Positions 6,271 through 12,117 of a stretch of DNA of 12,117 bases are shown in pieces. Within the stretch, counting starts at the first letter, position 1, and the number at the start of each line of letters is the position of its first letter. The position numbers were made by a program, and so were the translations under genes. The notes beneath the pieces are model-generated. The model searched no databases. It saw only the letters and a list, made by a program, of their open reading frames with translations, and was not told the DNA's origin. Source of the DNA: an uncultured Bacilli bacterium (GTDB lineage: Bacteria; Bacillota_I; Bacilli_A; RF39; UBA660); assembly GCA_910578745.1 (NCBI GenBank), contig CAJTSN010000046.1, positions 1 through 12,117 on the forward strand, in the 5' to 3' direction.

Positions 6271-6299
6271 ATTATACTATTTTTCAATTTATAAGTAAA
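6271..6299 (-). promoter_or_regulatory. Promoter of the toxin mRNA
   Basis: On the minus strand TTTACT (6299-6294), a 17-bp spacer and a perfect TATAAT (6276-6271) predict a start near 6264. That yields a leader of about 66 nt and a full message of about 225 nt ending at the terminator at 6038-6081. Confidence 0.68.
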
Positions 6300-6404
6300 T
6301 GATTTTATCTATTTCTAGAAAAAGAGAAAAACAAAATAGATTTTATCTGCAAAGAATTTCTATTATAATTATCTTAGAATAAAAGTGGTCATAGTAATGA
6401 ATAG

Positions 6405-7530
6405 AAGAATGCGAAAAGAAAGGAAAAAGATAAAGATTTAATAAAAGAATTATTTAATATGTTTGAGAATTTAACTGATAGCAGAAAGCAAAGTTATGTC
6501 ACCCATAAAATGAAAACAATATGTATTACTAGATTACCTCCTCTTCTGTGCGGTTTAACCACTATGTCTGACATTTCATTAGACAGTTTTAATATGGAAC
6601 ATTGTATTTCAAATTTATCTAAAATTTGTGGTCAAACTTGCCTGATTGGCAAACCATTCAAGACATCTTCATAAATATTAAAACCGATGAATTAAGAAAT
6701 ATCCAAAAGTATATTGTTAAGACTTTGATTCGCTTTAAAATGTTTGAAAAATATAAATTCGAAGATAACAATAAAATTAACTATTTTCAACTTCTTTTTG
6801 ATGAAACAGGTCTATCGAATCACAGTTATAACTTAAACGACAATTACTTAACTAGAAAAAGTAAAGATGGAAAAATTTCTTATTACAAGTATATTTTAGA
6901 ATGTAAATTACTTGTTGGTAATATTGTATAAGTTTAGATTCTAAATTGATAGAAAATGAAAAAATATTTACTGAAAGTCAAAAACAAGATTGTGAAACAA
7001 ATGCTTTTAAATGTATGATTAAAAGAATTATCCTAAGCAAAAATTCATTATTACTGGTGGTGCTTTATATGCTCCTTATCCTATTATGACTTTATGTAAA
7101 AAATACAATTTGGAATTTATTTTTAATTTAAAACCAGATAGACTTAAAGAAGTCAATTCTGCATTTGAAGGAAATATAAAGCTTGAAAATCAAACCTCAC
7201 ACAAAATTATTTTTTATCTACTGAAATCGAATATAAAAAGCATTTTCTTAATGTATTTAAATATATTGAATGTAAAAAGAAAAAAGAAACTATTTTTTCG
7301 CTATTTAAGCAATCTAGGTGTTAATGATAATAACATTATTGAAATAGTGAATTTAGATAGAAAAAGATGGAACTTTTAATAGCATTCATTTAAATAGTAG
7401 AAATGATACAGCTTTGAAAAATCATTATTTTTTTATTCAATTTAACCATACAATTAGACAATTATTAGAACAAGGAGAGTGTAATACTTTTAGAATCCAA
7501 CCTCATTTAAAGACTATCTTCCACTTTTTC
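6405..7530 (+). pseudogene. Degraded DDE-type transposase
   Basis: Pieces of one protein are scattered over all three plus frames. In order: DLIKELFNMFENLTDSRKQS and a 'SKICGQ' segment (about 6430-6640); LPDWQTIQDIFINIKTDELR through LLFDETGLSNHSYNL to LLVGNIV (about 6640-6931); after a one-base shift ISLDSKLIENEKIFTESQKQ (about 6930-7020); after another shift YPKQKFIITGGALYAPYPIM and FIFNLKPDRLKEVN (7031-7215); a stretch EIEYKKHFLNVFKYIECK in yet another frame (about 7215-7300); VNDNNIIEIVNLDRKRWNF (to 7376); and finally NDTALKNHYFFIQFNHTIRQ (about 7400-7480). FDETG would carry the first catalytic Asp; the ITGGALY segment probably had ITGDALY, so the second Asp seems lost. The general order resembles ISAs1/H-repeat-like transposases, but I cannot fix the family. 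No terminal inverted repeats or target duplication could be identified. Not functional. Confidence 0.78.
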
Positions 7531-7677
7531 TCTACTATACTAATCATTTCTATATTTATTTCATTTTTTATAACTGAAATATTCGACATACATCATTACT
7601 CTATTCTTTCAACATATAAAATATTCCTATCTCCAATGCATATATTCTAAAAAAAATTTCGTTTTCCATCACTTTCT
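7531..7677. other. AT-rich spacer, no gene seen
   Basis: An open plus-strand frame continues to 7650 with a hydrophobic, F- and I-rich translation, but it is the run-on of the broken transposase in AT-rich DNA with no ribosome binding site of its own. On the minus strand a poly-T run (7650-7657) follows the U32 gene, but the nearby CACTT/AAGTG hairpin is about 12 nt away from it, so I do not call a firm terminator. Confidence 0.5.
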
Positions 7678-9828
7678 TTATAAGTGGTACCTTATTTTTG
7701 TGATTCCTAAATCAAAATACTGTTTTGGATTTTCCTTTTCCATTTTTTCAAAATGATAAATGGTTGTAAGATTCTCTTTTTTCATTACAGGATATTTATG
7801 TTTATGAACATCAATTAAAGTCCCTCTTTTATTTCCTCTTAATAAATCATATTTTAAAAGCATGACTTCTGGTCTAGAAGAAACAATCATTTCTAAATTT
7901 GGATTCTTTCCATATCTTGTTTGATAAGCCTCGATTATATTTTTTATTTGATAGTCATTTAATTCATAAGATAGTGTCACCCTTTTTACCCCCAGTGCAT
8001 GTAAGAAAGCAACTGCATAAGAATTTACCACATTCAAAGAAAAATCCGTACAAACATTTTTGTATTTATAAAAACTTCCTAACTCGGTGACAAGTAAATC
8101 GCCTTCTATCTTAGGAACTTCCTCATTCACTCTAGGAAGTCTTAAATAAACTTGGTACTTCTCTTTTAATTGTTCATATAACTTAATATCATCCACAATA
8201 TATTCGGTATCGACTTCATTTACATCATTTATAGAATGAATAAAAAGAACCACTCCCTTTTTCTCTTCAAAACTAGGAACTTCACGCGAATATACACCCT
8301 TTTTATAAGGGATAAAATACATTCTCTTCTCTTCTAATTTTTGTAAAGCATCTCTTCTTAATTCATTTAAAGCTTTGATACTTACAAATAAATCTTCATC
8401 GATTTGATATGTCAATTTAGAAAAGTTAAAAATGGTATTTCCTGTTTTCTTTATCTGTTTTAGAATTCTCTCTTTTGGAGTTTGACTGTTTTTTGCTTTT
8501 TCAGGTAAAGAAGAACTCTTTACACAAACTTGATTTATTCCATCAAAGACGGTAAACGATAACACATCTTCCCTACATATAAGATGTCCTTCTATCCAAA
8601 CTTTTCGTTTTTCTTGCTTAAATCTTCTAGTCATTTCCTTCATCTGTTTCGAATCTGTAGTAAGTAAAACCGTTCCTCCCTTTTCTACCCTATCTTTTAC
8701 ATAAAAAGAGATTTCTTCATTAGAAGTTGCTATATTTACTAACTTCTTATTTTTGTATATCTTATTTAATATAAGTCCTGTATCTTGTTTTCCTAAAATA
8801 CGAATTCCATCCTCTTGATGTACTGAATGACTAAGTTTTACAGTCACAAAATTTTTCTCTACTTTTACAACTTTTCCTATAGGAATTCCCATATGATTTG
8901 GTCTTACTTCCTGAATCCAATCTTCACTTTTCTCTTCATTTAAGAATCCCTTTGTAAACCCACGATTGAATATTTTCTTTAGTTCTTCTATTTCATCCTT
9001 TTCTATTTCAATCTTCCCTTTTTCAAAATAAGAATCGATCGCCTTCCGATAAAGCTTTGTAACAATATATACATACTCTTTTCTCTTCATTCTCCCTTCT
9101 ATTTTCAAAGAATCAACGCCTATTTTCAAAAGGGTCTCTAAATCATAAAGTCCTAGTAAATCTTTTGGACTTAGCACATATTTTTCTTGGTTTACTATTT
9201 TTCCATCGATTTCTAAGTCATAAGGCATTCGACAACATTGGCTACACGTCCCTCTATTTCCACTTCGCCCATTTAATAAACTACTCATTAAACATTCCCC
9301 TGAATAACTGACACATAAGGCTCCATGAATAAAGATTTCTAATTCTATATTTGTTTTTTCTTTTATCTGTTTAATTAAAGAAATAGGTGTCTCACGGGCA
9401 AGAACCACCCGTTTTAAACCAATTTCTTCTACAAATTGTACACCTTCTAGATTATGAATATGCATTTGTGTAGAGGCATGTAATTCTAAATCAGGATAGG
9501 TTTGCCTTATTAAATCCATCATTCCTATATCTTGTATAATGAGGGCATCCACATTATTTCTATATAGAAAGTCTACATATTCTAAAAAGTGTGTGACCTC
9601 ACTTTCATAAATGAGCGTATTCATAGTCACATAAATCTTTACTCCATATAAATGAGCATAAGATATGGCTTCTATCATTTCTTCATCTGTAAAATTTTTA
9701 GAAAAACTTCGAGCTCCAAAACATTTTCCACCCAAATAAACCGCATCACAGCCTGCCAAAATAGCTGCTTTTAAAGCTTCCATATTACCAGCTGGCGCTA
9801 ATAACTCTGGCTTTTTTTTCTCCCTCAT
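7678..9828 (-). CDS. U32 family Fe-S protein, RNA hydroxylation type (RlhA/TrhP-like)
   Basis: A 716-residue protein historically called 'peptidase U32' or collagenase-like. The N-terminal half is the U32 domain (PELLAPAGNMEAL at about 7-19; LHASTQMHIHNL at about 116-127). Four cysteines with spacing C-x6-C-x15-C-x3-C (C172, C179, C195, C199, plus C198) match the iron-sulfur ligand pattern of the family. A long C-terminal part from about 300 onward resembles the extra domain (DUF3656) found in Escherichia coli RlhA, which with prephenate-derived chemistry hydroxylates 23S rRNA C2501; relatives TrhP/YrrN-YrrO make 5-hydroxyuridine in tRNA. Which RNA is the target here is not decided. I choose ATG 9828 over the longer GTG 9837 because that GTG lies inside the ribosome binding site GAGGTGA (9834-9840), which is spaced for ATG 9828. 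Confidence 0.88.
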   Translation of the reverse strand: MREKKKPELLAPAGNMEALKAAILAGCDAVYLGGKCFGARSFSKNFTDEEMIEAISYAHLYGVKIYVTMNTLIYESEVTHFLEYVDFLYRNNVDALIIQDIGMMDLIRQTYPDLELHASTQMHIHNLEGVQFVEEIGLKRVVLARETPISLIKQIKEKTNIELEIFIHGALCVSYSGECLMSSLLNGRSGNRGTCSQCCRMPYDLEIDGKIVNQEKYVLSPKDLLGLYDLETLLKIGVDSLKIEGRMKRKEYVYIVTKLYRKAIDSYFEKGKIEIEKDEIEELKKIFNRGFTKGFLNEEKSEDWIQEVRPNHMGIPIGKVVKVEKNFVTVKLSHSVHQEDGIRILGKQDTGLILNKIYKNKKLVNIATSNEEISFYVKDRVEKGGTVLLTTDSKQMKEMTRRFKQEKRKVWIEGHLICREDVLSFTVFDGINQVCVKSSSLPEKAKNSQTPKERILKQIKKTGNTIFNFSKLTYQIDEDLFVSIKALNELRRDALQKLEEKRMYFIPYKKGVYSREVPSFEEKKGVVLFIHSINDVNEVDTEYIVDDIKLYEQLKEKYQVYLRLPRVNEEVPKIEGDLLVTELGSFYKYKNVCTDFSLNVVNSYAVAFLHALGVKRVTLSYELNDYQIKNIIEAYQTRYGKNPNLEMIVSSRPEVMLLKYDLLRGNKRGTLIDVHKHKYPVMKKENLTTIYHFEKMEKENPKQYFDLGITKIRYHL

Positions 9829-9875
9829 ATCTCTCACCTCATTATATATAGCTTTTTTTCTTTGCTTCTATTCCT

Positions 9876-9904
9876 ATTTTAACAAGTGTACATAATAAAA
9901 ACAA
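9876..9904 (-). promoter_or_regulatory. Possible promoter of the U32 gene
   Basis: On the minus strand TTGTTT (9904-9899), 17 bp, then extended -10 TGTTAAAAT (hexamer TAAAAT, 9881-9876). The predicted start near 9869 would give a 40-nt leader. The -35 is poor (3 of 6) and lies within the preceding terminator stem, so this is tentative. A perfect TATAAT at 9846-9841 is too near the start codon to serve. Confidence 0.35.
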
Positions 9905-9922
9905 GGCATCTACCTCGTTTTT
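9897..9922 (-). terminator. Terminator after the 318-residue gene
   Basis: On the minus strand ACGAGG (9918-9913) pairs with CCTTGT (9906-9901) including one G-U pair, extended by A-T pairs on the outside, with a 6-nt loop TAGATG and a run of five T (9901-9897). It lies about 100 nt after the stop codon and separates that gene from the U32 gene. Confidence 0.7.
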
Positions 9923-10000
9923 CGATTTCTAAACCACCACTTCGCTATACTTTTCAAAATGGAGAACATATAACAAATCTACAATTGACCACGAATAACT

Positions 10001-10035
10001 CTATAATAAAAATTGTGTTCTAATTTTTATTATAG
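10001..10035. repeat. Perfect 14-bp inverted repeat over a stop codon
   Basis: CTATAATAAAAATT (10001-10014) and AATTTTTATTATAG (10022-10035) are exact reverse complements around the 7-nt spacer GTGTTCT. The right arm and spacer contain the last codons and stop of the 318-residue gene. All base pairs but two are A-T and no T-run follows, so it is not a standard terminator; it may be a 3'-end stabilising hairpin or a protein-binding palindrome. Confidence 0.7.
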
Positions 10036-10976
10036 AACTCAATACTAGATAGTAAATTTTTCTTCACAAATGCATGTTTATTTTTTGGTTCTAAAAGAAT
10101 TTTTGATGCTTTTATCGAATTGAAAAGGGAATAAATGCTACTTTTCTCATAATCATTTACGTTTAATGTTTCTAGATAATCTTGCAAGTAATGATAACTA
10201 TTTTCATCAACAATCATTAAGTATGCCCCTATTTTATCATACATGAATTGTAAATCAAATTCAGGATTTATCTGACTATTTTCCAAGTAAAATTCTATAT
10301 TCCTACTATTCGCTAATTTTTTCCATTCTTGTAAAAAAGACTGCAGATCCTTTATACATATTCCCACTATTTCTTCTTCTGTTTGCTTATAGGGTAAACG
10401 ATAAGTAAAACATAAATGTTCTATATCTTTACTGGTTGCGAAATTTGTTTCAAACGCATTCTCTAATAAATTGGCATATGTGTAAATACCATTATATTTT
10501 AAAGTAAGATATACTTCTCTATAAAAATTTTCTTCACTATGCATATTTGCTAAAGCAATTAAATTTTTCAATATAACCTGTTCATAAATAAAAAGAGTTT
10601 TACTATGATTCACTATATAGTCATCTGTAGTCGTATCCATAGCTTCTTTAAAATGATAATCCATAAACATTTGTATAACTCGACTTCTCACATCAAACAT
10701 TTTTGAAAAAGAAGTGACATGCATCAAAATATCATCTTGTTCTACTACATCAGAAAAAATTTCTAAAATATCTTCTATTTCCATCTCCTCATATATTTCT
10801 CTTACTAGTCTGTGTTCTATAGGCTGAATTAGTTCCAAGTAAGTAAAATTTTCCTTATAAACTTTACTATTTTTCTTATTCTCTTTTTCTAATTGCATCA
10901 ACTTTTGATAAATATTGGCAATAGAGGCTTCTACACTAAATAATCTTTCCATTTTTTCTATATTTTTTTTCAACAT
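10020..10976 (-). CDS. Unrecognised helical cytoplasmic protein, 318 residues
   Basis: I do not recognise this family. The translation is almost all charged and aromatic helix-forming sequence with no signal peptide, no membrane segment and no metal-binding cysteine motif. The N-terminal 45 residues (LFSVEASIANIYQKLMQLEK) look amphipathic and may form a coiled coil. Acidic segments at about 62-82 (EMEIEDILEIFSDVVEQDD) and a tyrosine-rich C-terminal third (NSYHYLQDYLETLNVNDYEK at about 265-285) stand out. It is a stand-alone transcription unit, with a perfect-hexamer promoter upstream and a terminator downstream. The ribosome binding site AGGGGGAG is 7 nt before ATG 10976. The leader shares a 15-nt string with that of the DUF4116-like gene. 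Codon use is like its neighbours. A structural or regulatory role is possible but nothing in the sequence decides it. Confidence 0.85.
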   Translation of the reverse strand: MLKKNIEKMERLFSVEASIANIYQKLMQLEKENKKNSKVYKENFTYLELIQPIEHRLVREIYEEMEIEDILEIFSDVVEQDDILMHVTSFSKMFDVRSRVIQMFMDYHFKEAMDTTTDDYIVNHSKTLFIYEQVILKNLIALANMHSEENFYREVYLTLKYNGIYTYANLLENAFETNFATSKDIEHLCFTYRLPYKQTEEEIVGICIKDLQSFLQEWKKLANSRNIEFYLENSQINPEFDLQFMYDKIGAYLMIVDENSYHYLQDYLETLNVNDYEKSSIYSLFNSIKASKILLEPKNKHAFVKKNLLSSIEFYNKN

Positions 10977-11009
10977 CTATTTTCTCCCCCTAAACAATAT
11001 ATGCTTACT

Positions 11010-11037
11010 ATTATAAGGAAATATATGATTCTGTCAA
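11010..11037 (-). promoter_or_regulatory. Consensus sigma-A promoter of the 318-residue gene
   Basis: On the minus strand TTGACA (11037-11032), a 16-bp spacer and TATAAT (11015-11010): both hexamers are perfect. The start is expected near 11003, giving a leader of about 27 nt that contains little beyond the ribosome binding site. Strong, unregulated expression is the simplest expectation. Confidence 0.82.
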
Positions 11038-11132
11038 ATTTACTGATTTACACAGGATGATAAAAAATACATTCAACAAAAATTTTATAAGTACATCTAA
11101 TTTATGGCCTATTACATATAGAAAACCAAAAT

Positions 11133-11157
11133 AAAAAATTAGTTTTTCTAATTCTTT
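11133..11157 (-). terminator. Terminator after the surface/tail-like gene
   Basis: On the minus strand AAAGAATTAG pairs with CTAATTTTTT (ten pairs, one of them G-U) around a five-A loop, and T-rich sequence (TTTTTTATTTT) overlaps and follows the right arm. It begins 14 nt after the stop codon. The stem is A/T-rich, which is usual in this genome. Confidence 0.6.
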
Positions 11158-11170
11158 ATTTCTAAATATT

Positions 11171-12117
11171 TTATTTATATACTATTGTCCCACTTAAATA
11201 AAATTCTGTACATTTTGTTTCAAAAGTACTATTCGTCGTTCCGTTCGTATCTGTAAACCTTGTAGTAGAAAATTTTACCCCTATATTAGAACCTGAAACA
11301 TAGGCAGCCATAGAGTGTAATGTACTATTTAATGTATTATTTCCAAATAAGCCAAACTGATTATTTCCCTCTTTAGTAACAACTAATCTCCCTCCTTCTG
11401 GATACCAATACATTGCTGTTTCAGAATTTTTATCATATCCTCTACTAAATCTAAAGTTATCATTACAGGTGAAAATAATTGTATAATCTACAATTTGTGT
11501 TGGACTAATCCCTAAATCATCTTTTAAGCTTATTGTGAATTTTGAAACTCCACCTGCCGAACTATTACTTGTTACCGTATGATCTGATAACCGTTTCCAA
11601 CTTCCATTAAAAGTTTGGTAACTATCTACTGTTGCCTTAACTTCTTCAAATTTCTTAATTTTATAATACCCCTGACTCTCACACGTTGGACATGTTGTTT
11701 CTCCTGTTCCTGTGATTCCTAGAACAGTTTGTCCTTTTAATAGCTTACCTGCCGTTAATCCGATCGCACTCGCTACATCCGCATAGGTTGCACTTATCTC
11801 TGAACCCCAGCCCAAGCCTCCATAATATCCTGCTGGTATTCGATAATATAGTGAGTTTTCATAAGTAATTACTGAACTTGCTGTCCCACTTAAATTATTA
11901 GGCATTGTTCCTGTGACCTTACTTCCTCCAACTAAGGCCGTCTTATCTTTTAATATTTGGCTTGCACTTGCATTTCCATAGTTTGCTTTTGTATATAAAT
12001 CATTTAAAGCTCCTTCTACAGTGGTTTGATTATTCTTTCCATAACTTACTCCATTTGATGGCGGATTACTACTCGCTGCATTTGTTCCTAATATCGCTAC
12101 GATCATACACAGTAGTA
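11171..12117 (-). CDS. Surface- or phage-tail-fibre-like protein, N-terminus missing
   Basis: The frame stays open to the right edge (codons for Leu-Leu-Cys precede the first ATG at 12106), and there is no ribosome binding site before that ATG, so the true start is outside. The visible 314 residues begin with a hydrophobic segment (LLCMIVAILGTNAASS), the end of a signal peptide or membrane anchor. Next comes NQTTVEGALNDLYTKA, which resembles a short linker often found in repeat-rich surface proteins of gut Bacillota. Two copies of a tail-fibre-like unit follow: ASQILKDKTALVGGSKVTGT (about 48-67) and GKLLKGQTVLGITGTG (about 120-135). A CPTC pair (139-142, numbering from ATG 12106) may bind metal or form a disulfide. 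The rest is beta-rich, S/T/N/G-rich and ends in YLSGTIVYK. Composition is richer in G, S and T than the neighbours, as expected for an exported protein. Prophage origin cannot be settled without the flank. Confidence 0.75.
   Translation of the reverse strand, partial: LLCMIVAILGTNAASSNPPSNGVSYGKNNQTTVEGALNDLYTKANYGNASASQILKDKTALVGGSKVTGTMPNNLSGTASSVITYENSLYYRIPAGYYGGLGWGSEISATYADVASAIGLTAGKLLKGQTVLGITGTGETTCPTCESQGYYKIKKFEEVKATVDSYQTFNGSWKRLSDHTVTSNSSAGGVSKFTISLKDDLGISPTQIVDYTIIFTCNDNFRFSRGYDKNSETAMYWYPEGGRLVVTKEGNNQFGLFGNNTLNSTLHSMAAYVSGSNIGVKFSTTRFTDTNGTTNSTFETKCTEFYLSGTIVYK

Noticed and set aside
6301..6348. Direct repeat GATTTTATCT at 6301-6310 and 6339-6348
   Set aside because: Only ten A/T-rich bases, seen twice; not enough for an attachment site, target duplication or iteron.
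6364..6369. TATAAT on the plus strand before the transposase remnant
   Set aside because: There is no acceptable -35 at 16-18 bp and the gene it would serve is broken.
7414..7650. 78-codon plus-strand frame as a small membrane protein
   Set aside because: Its first half is plainly the C-terminal part of the transposase (NDTALKNHYFFIQFNHTIRQ family pattern). The hydrophobic second half is run-on in AT-rich sequence.
9975..10007. TTGACC and TATAAT on the plus strand as a promoter
   Set aside because: They are about 11 bp apart, too close for sigma-A, and TATAAT belongs to the inverted repeat arm.
1..12117. CRISPR arrays, tRNA or rRNA genes, T-box or other riboswitches
   Set aside because: I looked for regularly spaced repeats, cloverleaf-type sequences and the long structured leaders expected before lysS or dusB; none is visible.

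Overview
The window looks like chromosomal DNA of a low-GC Gram-positive bacterium (Bacillota, perhaps an uncultured gut Bacilli/Erysipelotrichia-type lineage). The evidence is the strong A+T bias, AGGAGG-type ribosome binding sites before nearly every gene, short tightly packed operons and the dusB-lysS neighbourhood. Tryptophan is encoded by TGG, and TGA ends lysS and a small gene at natural boundaries, so the standard bacterial code applies and this is not a Mycoplasma-type code. The species cannot be fixed from the sequence.

Region 1 (about 1-5870, all minus strand) is a compact seven-gene operon read from high to low coordinates: dusB (tRNA dihydrouridine synthase), an RDD membrane protein, lysS (lysyl-tRNA synthetase), a histidine-phosphatase protein, a helical DUF4116-like protein, a previously untracked 52-residue protein, and ackA (acetate kinase). 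The genes abut, overlap by 4 nt, or are separated by 11-40 nt, and a hairpin plus T-run after ackA closes the unit. The theme is tRNA modification and charging, joined to an ATP-forming step of acetate fermentation.

Region 2 (about 5980-6300) has no gene of ordinary size but is the most interesting part of the window. It has every part expected of a type I toxin-antitoxin module: a 30-residue, isoleucine-rich, single-helix peptide on the minus strand with its own promoter, a ribosome binding site buried in a hairpin and a terminator; and a convergent plus-strand RNA of about 110 nt with a near-consensus extended -10 promoter and its own terminator. The RNA overlaps the 3' end of the toxin message by roughly 90 nt. 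The two ends of the toxin message carry near-complementary copies of a palindrome, so the mRNA can fold 5' end to 3' end.

Region 3 (about 6400-7530, plus strand) is the wreck of a DDE-type transposase broken by several frameshifts. About 150 bases of AT-rich sequence with nothing convincing follow it.

Region 4 (7678-12117, minus strand) holds a U32-family Fe-S protein related to RNA hydroxylation enzymes (RlhA/TrhP group), an unrecognised 318-residue helical protein with a perfect-hexamer promoter and a terminator of its own, and the C-terminal part of a surface- or tail-fibre-like protein that runs off the right edge.
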